Translations under genes and position numbers: made by a program
The notes under the pieces: generated by a model
The model's database searches: none
Told to the model about the DNA's origin: nothing
What the model saw: the letters and a program-made list of their open reading frames with translations, nothing else
From: Adineta steineri
Taxonomy: Eukaryota; Rotifera; Eurotatoria; Adinetida; Adinetidae
Direction of reading: 5' to 3'
DNA: 64,000 nt
NCBI GenBank assembly: GCA_905250115.1
Contig: CAJNOI010000145.1
Span: 176,912 to 240,911, forward strand
Shown here: one piece after another, positions 43,011 to 53,798 of the stretch
Layout of the letters: every line of letters begins with the position of its first letter
Numbering within the stretch: position 1 is the stretch's first letter

Positions 43011-45149
43011 ATGCCAAACATTATGCATCAATTTGTACCATTTCTACTCTTAATACTACTAACTATCGGTGCATCATGTTCTATTCAATTATATGTCCTC
43101 CCATTTCCAACACTTTTCAATAATAATGCTGATGGTTCACGTACATATCCATACTCATCGATTCAACAAGCACTTGATCATATCAAACGTAACTATTACC
43201 ATGACGACAGTACTACGATGCGTTACACAACAATCAATTTATATCCAACTTATCATTTCGTCGATAGTACTATTAAATTTGATCGAGTACATAGTCATAC
43301 ACGATTAACAACAATGAATGCTGAAGATACTGCTTTTTATGAAGAATTGATTGCCAATAAAAACTCATATCCACGATTACCAAGGGCGAGTATAAGTGGT
43401 GGAATACCGATAACTGGTTGGACATCCGTAGGTAATAATACATATAAAGCTATCGTAACACAACCAATATTTGTCAATCAGTTATTTGTCAACAATCAAC
43501 GTATTGCTCGTACACGTATTCCGATGAATCCATCCGAATATCTTCAATATACCGCACCATTACAAGATCCAAATCAGGCAAGATATGGTTTTCAATATGC
43601 TGAAGGACAATTCGAATCTTGGCCATTGGATGATGCCATGGTAGTTGTCTATCATAGTTGGACTACATCTCATCATTATATTAATCAAATTATTAAGTCA
43701 AATAAAACTGTACTATTCACCAATCCATCTAATAGTCCTATTGGAATATATCCTATTCAAGCACAACGACGATTTCATGTTGAAAATCTTTGTATATCAT
43801 TTGTATCAAATTCATTTTGTTTTGTAAATGCAACAAAAACTATTTATCTGATGACTGATGGATCATATGATCCAACAAAAGTACAAATTATTACACCAAT
43901 AAATGAATTTGTTGTAATACTTGCTGGTAGTGATGTTACTAATCCAGTTGAAGATATTACTATTGATAATGTTGCAATACAACATAGTGCATGGAATATT
44001 GATCGAACTCAACAAGCTGACTATCAAGCAGCCTCATTTCTTACTTCTGCACCACTTTATATCGCCAATGCAACCTCTGTTATCATTTCAGATGTTGAAA
44101 TTAGTCATACTGGATCATACGGAGTTTGGATTAGAGAAGGAACAACCAGTATTAATATTATTAACTCACTGATTACTGATACTGGCGCTGGTGGTATTCG
44201 CATTGGTCAAATGGCAGCACCAGTACCTACACCAACTAGTTCAATACATATAATATCAAATGAAGTTAGTTATGGTGGAAATGTTTTTCCAAGCGGTGTA
44301 GGAGTAATTGTTCATCGTGCGGTTGATGTTGATATTGTTGATAATAGTATTCATCATCATCGATATACTGGAGTTTCAATAGGATGGGAATGGGGTTATG
44401 CTCCATCATACACAAGTAATATATTAGTTCATAGCAATTATATTTATAATACTGGACAACATATTCTTTGTGATCAAGGTGGTATTTATACATTAGGTAT
44501 TCAACCTGGAACGATTATTACTAATAATGTAATTAAAAATGTTTTTAGTTATGCTGCTTATATGTGGGGTATTTATCTAGATGAAGGTTCATCTCATATT
44601 ATAGCCTCAAATAATGTTGTGTATAATATTGGATGGGGTGGTTTGTTTCAACATTATGGTGCTAATAATACCATTATTAATAATGTATTTGCACGTAATT
44701 CTGAGATTCAACCACCACATCCTGATGATCCCATTCCCGATGGGGATCTTCGTATTATGAATACTGAAGATCATCTTTCGTGGACATTTGAAAATAATAT
44801 TGTCTATGATACATTTCAAGGAAGCAATCATTCTGCATTTAAATCTGATGCACCAGATGTTCGTGTATCCTTTAATAATAATGTTTATTATAATCCCTAT
44901 AACACTCAATTATTATTCGGTATACAACAAACATCATTTATAGAATGGCAAAAAACTGGACAAGACAATAGTAGTATAATAGCAGATCCATTATTTACAG
45001 GCGATGTTAATCAATGTGATTTTTTTACTGTTCAATCTAATAGTCCTGCAGTAAAACTTGGATTTGCAAATATAACTAAACTTACGAAATGGACTCCTGG
45101 ATGTGGTACAGATAATGTAGTTAACGATAATCAATATTATCGTTGGTAA
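43011..45149 (+). CDS. Secreted right-handed beta-helix (pectate-lyase-like fold) protein
   Basis: An intronless 712-aa gene. A signal peptide (MPNIMHQFVPFLLLILLTIGAS) predicts secretion. The N-terminal part has YPYSSIQQALDHI, the usual first strand of bacterial parallel beta-helix proteins, then a small inserted domain (ISGGIPITGW, VNQLFVNNQRIARTRIP). From about residue 300 there are repeated short strands (VIISDVEISHTGSYGVWI, TDTGAGGIRIG, VDIVDNSIHHHRYTGVSIG) of a parallel beta-helix. The combination resembles bacterial polysaccharide-active enzymes (possibly GH141-like; inference only). Many N-glycosylation sites occur. Lack of introns and the bacterial-type architecture suggest horizontal acquisition, common in bdelloids. 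Substrate not determinable. Confidence 0.82.
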   Translation: MPNIMHQFVPFLLLILLTIGASCSIQLYVLPFPTLFNNNADGSRTYPYSSIQQALDHIKRNYYHDDSTTMRYTTINLYPTYHFVDSTIKFDRVHSHTRLTTMNAEDTAFYEELIANKNSYPRLPRASISGGIPITGWTSVGNNTYKAIVTQPIFVNQLFVNNQRIARTRIPMNPSEYLQYTAPLQDPNQARYGFQYAEGQFESWPLDDAMVVVYHSWTTSHHYINQIIKSNKTVLFTNPSNSPIGIYPIQAQRRFHVENLCISFVSNSFCFVNATKTIYLMTDGSYDPTKVQIITPINEFVVILAGSDVTNPVEDITIDNVAIQHSAWNIDRTQQADYQAASFLTSAPLYIANATSVIISDVEISHTGSYGVWIREGTTSINIINSLITDTGAGGIRIGQMAAPVPTPTSSIHIISNEVSYGGNVFPSGVGVIVHRAVDVDIVDNSIHHHRYTGVSIGWEWGYAPSYTSNILVHSNYIYNTGQHILCDQGGIYTLGIQPGTIITNNVIKNVFSYAAYMWGIYLDEGSSHIIASNNVVYNIGWGGLFQHYGANNTIINNVFARNSEIQPPHPDDPIPDGDLRIMNTEDHLSWTFENNIVYDTFQGSNHSAFKSDAPDVRVSFNNNVYYNPYNTQLLFGIQQTSFIEWQKTGQDNSSIIADPLFTGDVNQCDFFTVQSNSPAVKLGFANITKLTKWTPGCGTDNVVNDNQYYRW

Positions 45150-45607
45150 TAGAAATATTGTTATCTTAGTTTTCATTTCTCTAGGTGATGGTTTATAGAA
45201 TAGATAATAGTTTATGATAGTTTGAAATGGTTTTTTTTTTCTATTTCTGCGTTTATTTGAATAAATTATTTATAAATAAATACATCTTCTGCGCAAAAGA
45301 GGGCGAGGTTGTAGGTGAGTTTGAACTCGAGTGACATCGTCTTATTCTATCCGTATCACGATCATAAGAAGAGAAGGAAAAAAGAAAAGATGTATATATA
45401 GTCAAATATATACATAACATTAACATTTTCTAGTTATCAAAATAAAATATACGTCTTTACTTAATCGTATTCAATGTTGCCTATTTACTTCTAATAAGAG
45501 AAAAAAAGGCGCCTTTTAAAAAAACAATACGTGCTTAATCTTTGAAAAACAATACCATATGCATCTTTCATGATATTTTCAATCAAAAAAACAAGAAGAC
45601 TAGCACA
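45150..45607. other. Intergenic, nothing supportable
   Basis: 458 bp between two plus-strand secreted-enzyme genes; AT-rich, no recognised repeat. An in-frame upstream Met at 45542 exists but precedes the better signal-peptide start. Confidence 0.4.
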
Positions 45608-47071
45608 ATGAAGATTCTACATCTTATTATTTTTCTTCTAAATATATTTTCAATAATATCTCAATCACCTGATCAACTTTATGATGAATTATTTCAAGCT
45701 GTACAAATGCAACGTATATTTTCTGATACGAAAACATTTTGTGATGTTATTCCACGTGAATTAACTCCAAATGAAATTCTTTTCTTATATCGAAAAGAAT
45801 ATAATAAACCAACATTTAATTTAACATCATTTGTTTTAAATAATTTTATTTTACCAAATATAACAATAATTGTACATGAACAATGGACAATTGAAGAACA
45901 TTGTCATCGTTTATGGTCATTATTAACACGAACAACCAATGAAAATTATTCATCATTTATGGATGTTCCATATCCATTTATTGTACCTGGTGGACGTTTT
46001 AGAGAATTTTACTATTGGGATACTTATTTCACCATGTTAGGTTTAATACGATCAAATGAAACACAATTAATAAAAAATATGTTAGATAATTTTGCTTATT
46101 TAATACGAAAAATCGGATTTATTCCAAATGGTAATAGATATTATTATGAAGGTCGATCTCAACCACCATTTTTTTCCTTAATGACTGAATTAGTTAATCA
46201 AACAAATAATTATCGTTATGAATTAGAATTAGAATATCAATTTTGGATGACTAAAAGAAATATAACATTAGATGATGGTACAATTTTAAATCGATATTAT
46301 GATGAATTCCATGATCGACCAAGAATGGAAGCATATTTTAAAGATGTTCAATTAGCAAATAAAATAAATAATACAAATATATATGCACATCTTCGTGCAG
46401 CTGCTGAATCCGGTTGGGATTTTAGTTCTCGATGGATGGAAAATGAAACAGATTTATCAATATTAATAACAACACATATTATTCCTATTGATCTTAATTG
46501 TTTATTATATCATTTAGAATTAACATTAGGTAAAATAGAGCAAGCTAAATATCGTCAACAAGCTATACAAAAATATATGTGGTCAAATGAACAAAAATTT
46601 TTTTTTGATTATAATTATATAAAAAAACAATTAACAAATCGTTTAACATTAGCAGCTGTTTTTCCTTTATGGCTTAATGCTGCAACTAAAGATCAAGCAC
46701 AATATGTTGCACAACAAATTAAATTCTTATTTTTACATGATGGTGGTGTTGTTACAACATTAGCAAATCAAAGTTCACAACAATGGGATTATCCGAATGG
46801 ATGGGCGCCATTACAATATATTACATATCGTGCTTTACTTAAAACTTCTGGTTATGAATCACTTGCTCGAATAATTCGTCAACGATGGATGAATATTAAT
46901 GAACGTGTATTTAATAATACAGGTAAAATGATGGAAAAATATGATGTTATCGATACGAATAAATTAGCTGGTGGTGGATTGTATGAAACACAAGATGGTT
47001 TTGGTTGGACAAATGGAGTTTATTTAGAAATGCTTTATGATAATAATAATGATCCACAATTATCAATATGA
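45608..47071 (+). CDS. Trehalase (glycoside hydrolase family 37)
   Basis: Hydrolyses trehalose to two glucose. The single-exon gene encodes 487 aa from MKILHLIIFLLNIFSIISQS, a signal peptide, so the enzyme is probably secreted. The upstream Met at 45542 would add 22 residues and hide the signal. Family signatures are intact: PGGRFREFYYWDTYF (about 128-142), AESGWDFSSRW with the catalytic Asp of the family, QWDYPNGWAP (about 392-401), MMEKYDV, and GGGLYETQDGFGWTNG near the C-terminus. The length matches family members. Codon use is extremely A/T-ending. In Adineta vaga, trehalase and trehalose-6-phosphate synthase genes have been reported as horizontally acquired and induced on desiccation, and the intronless form here is consistent. 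Confidence 0.94.
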   Translation: MKILHLIIFLLNIFSIISQSPDQLYDELFQAVQMQRIFSDTKTFCDVIPRELTPNEILFLYRKEYNKPTFNLTSFVLNNFILPNITIIVHEQWTIEEHCHRLWSLLTRTTNENYSSFMDVPYPFIVPGGRFREFYYWDTYFTMLGLIRSNETQLIKNMLDNFAYLIRKIGFIPNGNRYYYEGRSQPPFFSLMTELVNQTNNYRYELELEYQFWMTKRNITLDDGTILNRYYDEFHDRPRMEAYFKDVQLANKINNTNIYAHLRAAAESGWDFSSRWMENETDLSILITTHIIPIDLNCLLYHLELTLGKIEQAKYRQQAIQKYMWSNEQKFFFDYNYIKKQLTNRLTLAAVFPLWLNAATKDQAQYVAQQIKFLFLHDGGVVTTLANQSSQQWDYPNGWAPLQYITYRALLKTSGYESLARIIRQRWMNINERVFNNTGKMMEKYDVIDTNKLAGGGLYETQDGFGWTNGVYLEMLYDNNNDPQLSI

Positions 47072-47237
47072 TATTTAATCAAATATTTTTTTTAACATTT
47101 CTTTTAATTAAATGATATAGAAAAGATTCAAAAAAATTATCAGAAATATTAGTTTAGATGTAGATGGCTTTATTAATGTGGAAAAAAGAGAAAATTTTTT
47201 ATTCAATAATACATAAGTGATATTATAGACAATAGAA

Positions 47238-47420
47238 AAGGGTGGGTGGGCATGTATGAGAGTGTGGGTTCGGGTGAATAAAAGATGAATCTACAACCAC
47301 ACCCACATTGTAAGGACTAAATTCATAGAAGATAGTTAACTTATAGAAAGGGATATGGGTGTGGGTTTCTGTGTGGACGTCGATAGTCTATTCATTCTAC
47401 GCCACACCCACACCCTCGAG
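47238..47420. repeat. Two adjacent telomere-like inverted tracts
   Basis: First tract: GGGTGGGTGGGCATG and AGTGTGGGTTCGGGTG are followed by CAACCACACCCACATTG (47238-47310). Second tract: GGGATATGGGTGTGGGTTTC is followed by GCCACACCCACACCCTCG (47349-47420). Each has a G-rich half then a C-rich half. The rest of the 47072-47865 intergenic region holds nothing else that I see. Confidence 0.65.
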
Positions 47421-47865
47421 TTAACTTACGAATATACTTCATCAACTAAATCATACTTAATAACCTATATTTTTATCATTCATGCGAGTAGAATATAAAT
47501 ATAATATTACGCTCTTATTTCTACCCTCTATAAACAATAATGGATATCATTTCGGTAATCATTATTTTCAATCTATAACTAGTCTTTCTGATGCTATTCA
47601 TCAACATTATATTGGTTAAAGAGTTAAGTATTTCAAATGAACATTATATAAATTCTTTTCTATTCTGTCTTTTTTTGTAAAATAAAATGAATGGCAGATA
47701 ACTATTTATTTAAGCCTGGAAAGTAAAATGAAGATGTTCTTTATGTCATTGATTATATTAAATAGTGAGAATGAGCATGACAGAATATTAGAGAGTTTGG
47801 TTAGTCACGCACATGTATTAGAGTAATGTCTATGAATCTACTGAGGAAAACACACAAAAAAATTT

Positions 47866-50450
47866 TTATAAGTTCTTTTTTACTGCGTTAATGTTATCTT
47901 GAACCATTTTAACATTCGGATGTGTAGATGAGAAGGATTTTTGAAATATACCAAGTGCATCTTTTAAGTATTCAATAGCTTTTGAATAATCGCGCTTGGC
48001 GCTATATACTAGTCCGATGTTATTGTAGGACATGCCAAAGTCAGGATGGCCGTCAGGGAGAGATATTTTTCGTATTTTAAGCGCTGCTTCATAGTATTCA
48101 AGTGCTTTGGAATAGTTACCCATTTTCTCATACACTCCACCAATGTTGTTGTAGGAAGTAGCTAATGATGGATGATTTTCAGGAAGAGATTTTTTGAGGA
48201 TTGTAAGTACTTTGTCAAAAGCTTCAATTGCATGAGGATAGTCACTATTAGCGCTGCATAGTAGTCCAATGTTATTGTAGGATTGAGCGAAGTCGGGATG
48301 ATCGTCTGGAAGAGATAACATTCGTATTTTTAGGGCTTTAGCATAATATTCATGAGCTTTGGAAAAGTCATCCATGATTTTATATAGCAATCCAATGTTG
48401 TTGTAGGAAATAGCCAAATCAGGATGATTGTCTGGAAGAACTTTTCTTGATATTTCAAGATTTTTCTGATAATATTCCAGTGCTTTTGAGTAGTCTGCCA
48501 TATTCTTATACACACTACCAATGTTGTTGTAACAAGTGGCCAACGCAATAGGATTTTCTGGAAGAATTTTTTTCGTTATTTCTAAATCCTTCTGATAATA
48601 CTTCAATGCTTTTGAATAGTCTCCCATGTTCGTATACACACCACCAATATTATTGTAGCAAGTAGCTAATGATGCATCATTTTCAGGAAGAATTCTTTGT
48701 TTGATTTCTAAAGATTTTTCGTAGAAGGAAATTGCTTGATCATATTGTCCTTTATCATCTTTGAGATATCCAAGTTGATTATAGAAATTTGCTTTCTCAG
48801 TGTCCTTAGTCGTTTGTTCTAACAGTGCATTATATAATTCTTCGGCCTTGTCGAATTGACCTATCTTGGCCAGCAAATGACCCAATCGTATCCAACCGGT
48901 TCCACTTCCAGTTTCTTCTCGTATAACATTAGTTAGATGGCACAGTTGTTGATCGTTATCGGACGTCAATTTCAATTTAACGTGATAGAGTAGATGATCA
49001 TTATCAAGTTTTTGTATATCGATAATTCGAAAGACAGTATGTAAGGAGAAGAGTATTTCCGTCTCTTCAGTAAAAAAACTCATATCCTTGATGAAGGCAA
49101 AAGGACTAGTAGAAATATTCGGATTAATGATCATTTCAAAAAGAATGCCAACCGCATCCTGATTTGTTGAGTTGTTACGAGCAAAATTTAAGGATGTATC
49201 ACGAGTCGTACTGGTAGATAAAAAACTATTGAAAGATATAAGTCCACCTTTACTTTGCAACAGTTTATTTAAGTGTTTTATTGTTAATCCTTGACCTCGA
49301 TATACTGTAAATTCTTGGCCATGATGGTGACTAGTTTGTTTTTGGTGTAGTTCTTGAATTTGACGGTGTATATCACATAAAAAGAAACCCATACGAATAG
49401 TAATATCACCATCAAGAGTTCTTAATGCTTTATTAAGCATTTTGTAGGTGAAACATTCGCGTGTATACCACCATATGGCCTTTGATGATTTATAGGTATC
49501 GGCAAATTCGTTGATGGTTTTAATTTCTTTACTGTTGTTCTGATATATTTTTCGACAGAATGAAGCTAAATCCTTGACAGCTTGTTGGCTGTGCTCCATG
49601 TCAAGGAGTATTTCTTTGAAGATCTGTGAGTACATGAAGTTCGGTCCTAACTGATTTAGATTTTGAGCTGAATCTGCTTCATACGGGCTGATAATAGTAA
49701 TGTCTAGATCGTCCGATGAGACATCTGAGGTTAGACTTAACGGGTCCGTTTCATTTTCTAAAAAAAAAAAGAAAGTACTCGCAATCAACGTTAAATCCTC
49801 AGAAAAACTACGTCTTTTTTTCAGTCAAGGAGAGGGTTTTTTAGTGGAAAATGATAACCTACCGTTTAATGAGAAGTATTTCCAATAGTAAATAAGAAAC
49901 GTACATTTTCCAAGCCAATAAATTGTTAGATAATCGAATAACCTTCGAAAAACACTTTCAAGACAGGATAGAAATGAATAAATAACCCAATATTTCAATA
50001 GTTGTTTTTTCTCAAATGTTCCTGGCGACTGCATAACTTTGAACCTGAAATAAAACAGAAGTGACAGTTAGTTTCTAATGATCAAAACTAAATATTAATC
50101 AATGTAAAGAACACTGATTCATCTAAGATATCTATTCACACAAAAGAGTCGATAATTAAATAAAACTCACGATGCATATGCTGGATAGATAACTCCAATA
50201 ATGTTGCAAACAAAATCATTGGCCCAACCGCACACGAGATAAATGGAAAGAACAATACACATACCTAAAACATGTCTGAAACAATTAAATAGATATTTCA
50301 AAAATGAATTCTACTCAGAATAATAAGACAGGGCTTGACACCAATCTTCATTTCAATTAAATTTAAAGCGGAACGAATTGGACTCTTGTTCACGTATGCA
50401 TTGATGCCATCTTCGATTTTCATAAGTTGATTCCTGATTGTGTCGACCAT
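47866..50450 (-). CDS. REEP/TB2-DP1-like domain fused to ADP-ribosyltransferase and TPRs
   Basis: A predicted ER-membrane-anchored ADP-ribosyltransferase of 767 aa. Exons: 50315-50450, 50171-50264, 49863-50044 and 47866-49757; all junction phases agree. Residues 1-137 match the REEP5/TB2-DP1/HVA22 family without gaps: EMKIGVKPCLIIL|SMCIVLSIYLVCGW, then NIIGVIYPAYASFK, QLLKYWVIYSFLSCLESVF. This is a hairpin-TM domain that shapes tubular ER. Exon 4 enters directly at ENETDPLSL and has the ART core. FTVYRG gives Arg about 291, SFLSTST gives Ser about 318-320, and EETEILFSLHTVF gives E-x-E about 369-371, so the R-S-E triad is intact. Seven or eight TPR units follow from about 427 (YNQLGYLKDDKGQYDQAI, SYNNIGLLYK). 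The alternative is two genes mispredicted as one. Confidence 0.78.
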
Positions 50451-51286
50451 TTGAAAAAAAATCTAACTAACAAAAGATAATTACAAATGTGTATTTATGA
50501 AGAATTCGAACACTAAAGAAACTGATCAGTTTTCTATCTTTTTATAGTGTCGGTTCGATTTAGGAATAGATGGCATGATTATTTATGGCTTAATCCGACT
50601 TCCATCGATATGTATAGAACACATATTTGAATTTTTTTACTTTGAATTTCTTACGACCAATGCTGTTTACCTGTTTCGTTCGAAGTATTTGCTTCTTTCT
50701 TTTTGCAATAATGCAATACTTTTGGCTTCATTTTTGTGTGTTTCATCGTTTTCTTTTTATTTCGTTTCAAATTTTTTTCGAATACACACTCAATGGTGAA
50801 GAACTGTGCATAGCAACAACAGAGTATTCATTCACAGAATAAATAAAGAATCATAACAAACAAGCAACAGAATTGCTATTTCTTTCATAAAATTAATTTT
50901 TGATATAATTAGAGAAGATGGATATTGTTTATAAATATACAAGACCTAATTTCGAACCGAATGAATAAAGTTCGATCGTTTTGTTAATTAGAATTAAATT
51001 AATATAATATTCAGTTTTAAATAGAGTGCTTATAGAAGTATAATCTTAGACATTTTTTATTATTACACAGTCTACTCAGGATAAAAATTGATTGATAGTT
51101 TGATTTAATTATGTTGAATATTTTAACTAAATTTTTCGTCAGTGTGTAGTGACATCATAATCGATAATCTTGGATTTACTAACGATTGGTTGTGTTCAGA
51201 AGGAACGAACAATTTTCGTTCATTCGCTTCTATTTTTGGGTATTTTTTTAATGTTTCGTTTCATTTTATATAATATTAAATAAACA
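50451..51286. other. Intergenic between divergent genes
   Basis: 836 bp between the REEP-ART-TPR gene (-) and the PC-esterase-like gene (+), containing both promoters. Open frames at 50575-50842 are hydrophobic but overlap each other and lack a consistent start or splice context; not called. Confidence 0.45.
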
Positions 51287-52369
51287 ATGACTTCATCATC
51301 ATCGACTGAAACAACAGAAAATGTTCTTGCTATGTATGATCAATCGGATGGTTTTCGAGTCTATAAAAACAAAAATATCGTCTTTTTTGGACATGATACT
51401 ATGCGATCGCTTTATTGTGATCTTGCTCGATTATTACAAACTGGAAACATGTTAAAAAATAGTTCAATTAAATTCCATCATACTAGACATGATCCGTATG
51501 TTAGTAAGTATTAATAATTTCAAATAAGAACAATACGAGATCTATACTCAGCATATACTATGTTTAGTTTTCTGAGTAGTTTTATGAAGAATATAAAATT
51601 GTAAATATATTTTTTTTTTGAATAGATGAAACTGTACTTAAAAAATTAGATAAATGTATTTCATACGATCGTATTGACTGTCGTCGTTATTACTCCGAAA
51701 AATCTTGTACTACGTTGTATTTGATTTTTATTGGTAGTGTCATGGATGATAAGTGGCCAATAGATGTTGAATGGTTAAAGAATATCACAGAAGCTCAACA
51801 AATTGATTTAGTTGTTACATCATGTGCATATCCCGATCTTTGCGTGTAAGATTTTTACATTAATCGATATTTTGATCCAATAGTCTTCTTTGTTTTGTCT
51901 TATAAAATAGTCGTCGATTAGAAAAGAAAAATGAAAAATTCGATGATAAATTACCATTATTTGAATTAAAATTAAACTATATTTGCTCAACATTTAAATT
52001 GGCGTTCCCACATGCGACAATGATTTGGTTTCCACCATTACCAACAATACGTTTAGATGATGGTACACAAACGGATCAATTCAAGCAACTTGTTAAAACT
52101 TGTTTTGATATTGCATGTACTCAACATCATTTTCAATATTTGAAACGTTGTGAAGATTGGATTAATGTTTATAAAATATTATATTTAAAAGATGAATGTT
52201 ATATGTCAGGAGAAGGTAAACAGTGGAATTAATAAATATTTGAAAATAATGTATTAGATAATTTATTTTAGCTCTTCGTGAACTTACAACTGAATTAGGT
52301 CAGTTCATGGCAGTAAAATGGCATCGTGGTATTGAAACTGAACCACCATATAAACGTTTTAAAACATAG
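51287..52369 (+). CDS. PC-esterase-domain-like protein (PCED1/FAM113-like), likely inactive
   Basis: Exons 51287-51503, 51626-51845, 51911-52215 and 52272-52369 have matching phases and give 279 aa. The opening NIVFFGHDTMRSLYCDLARLLQ aligns with the first block of PC-esterase/FAM113 proteins, where a GDS nucleophile motif is followed by Q-R-x-x-Y-K-D-L. Here the GDS position reads GHD, so the nucleophile serine is missing. Downstream, LIFIGSV and IDLVVTSCAYPD fit the later SGNH blocks, followed by PHATMIWFPPLP and FQYLKRCEDW. A late D-x-x-H is not evident. The best reading is a diverged, possibly catalytically dead member. Cytosolic; no signal peptide. Function unknown. Confidence 0.72.
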
Positions 52370-53180
52370 AACAATTAATTGAAAGTATAAAAAGAAAGTC
52401 AAATAGGATTTATTAAATGTAATATATGTTATATTGAATATCTAAAAGAACAAGATTGATATCATTTATAATAAATTAGACTTTTCTAGTATTTGTCAAG
52501 CACCTTGATTGCGTAGTTATATTAATATTTTCTTTATAATATGAAGAAATAGCAAAAAGTATAAATTCGCCGATATTGACATTCTTGATATCTAACACAT
52601 CTATTTACTGATTTTATTAACAATGAATTAAGTATTTATGATTTCTATTACGGGTGTGGGTATGAAACTAGATTGATTATAACATTCACACCCAAAATTC
52701 AGAGTTCTTAGAATAATCTACTTAGTTTAATAACTATGAAGTAATTCAATAACTTGCATTAGTGATCTAAATTTCGGCGATTTATAATATATCGCACTAT
52801 TTCTTTTTGATTCGTAAAAATTCTTCCTAGAAATTTCTTTGTTAATAACACACGTCAGAACTCAAGCAAGAATTTTTTCTTTTGTTACAAATCAATCTTT
52901 TTCATCGTCATCTTACAACATTCGACAAAAAGTATGGTGCAGTTATTTTTTCTTCTTCTATGACATGCTTTCGATTGTATCTTTCACCATAAAAAGTCTG
53001 TAAATATAATATTTTTATAATGATGCAACCTTTCTGTTCTGTATGATTCCTTCTTTTTTTTTGTATTTACGTCACTTAATATTGCCTAGTCAACATCACA
53101 TAACATTCTTCTATTTAAAGCAAGCTATCTAACGAGATCGACAAATACGTTAGTAGATTAAGAAACAATTAACTTGTAAA
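52370..53180. other. Intergenic with telomere-like hairpin
   Basis: Contains ACGGGTGTGGGTATG followed by CATTCACACCC at 52651-52694, a compact hairpin of the recurrent type. Nothing else supportable. Confidence 0.5.
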
Positions 53181-53315
53181 ATGACAGTACCATCAGAAAT
53201 ATTTCTTTGTCCAATTACTCATGAACTCATGGTAGATTCAGTTATTGATCCAGATGGTAATAGTTACGAACGACATACTTATATATTATATCGAAGAAGT
53301 AAACTATGACTTTTA
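53181..53315 (+). pseudogene. Truncated U-box (E3 ligase) fragment
   Basis: A 44-aa frame opens MTVPSEIFLCPITHELMVDS and continues VIDPDGNSYER, which is the start of a U-box domain (family pattern: P-x-x-F-x-C-P-I-T-x-E-x-M-x-D-P-V, DG-x-x-YER). After YER it diverges into unrelated sequence and stops, so the second half of the domain and any other domain are missing. No in-frame continuation by a plausible splice was seen. Probably a 5' gene fragment; expression unknown. Confidence 0.65.
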
Positions 53316-53798
53316 ATTCTTTCTCAAAAAACACTACAGATAGTTTTAACACTGCGTTATTTTTTATAAATTTTGTGAGGTCATCAATAAACTCACTCAA
53401 GGACAACTTCCTCAAGAAATAAATATAGAACACAATAGTAACATCAAATGCGCTCGTTTTTCATGATATTTCCACCGAGATAAATTCATCTTGAAGAATC
53501 TATTTAATTACTGATGACGACAAATATTATTAACACATGGTTTCTTGGATTTTTTTGAATTAAATATTATAATACATGACATACGAAGATGTTGTTGCTC
53601 ATGAGAGATACATCCTGTCATCTTTGCTTGTCAAATGAATAAGTATTTCTAATGATATCAACTGTGATGCACATTAAATAATCAGTTATATTCTAATTCA
53701 TTCATTCATCCGTTCTTTCTAATTATGAATAGAAAAAAAAAGTGTCAAAATATTTAAAAAGGAATCTTCTGTCATTTATTAACATACATTTTTCTGAG

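Noticed and set aside
50171..50275. First reading of REEP exon 2 with acceptor CAG at 50276
   Set aside because: It puts exon 2 in the wrong phase and gives an immediate stop; the TTTTAG acceptor 11 nt downstream gives matching phase and a gap-free REEP alignment.
50575..50842. Overlapping hydrophobic open frames
   Set aside because: Two frames overlap, neither with a clear start context or splice sites, and hydrophobic reading is expected from T-rich sequence.
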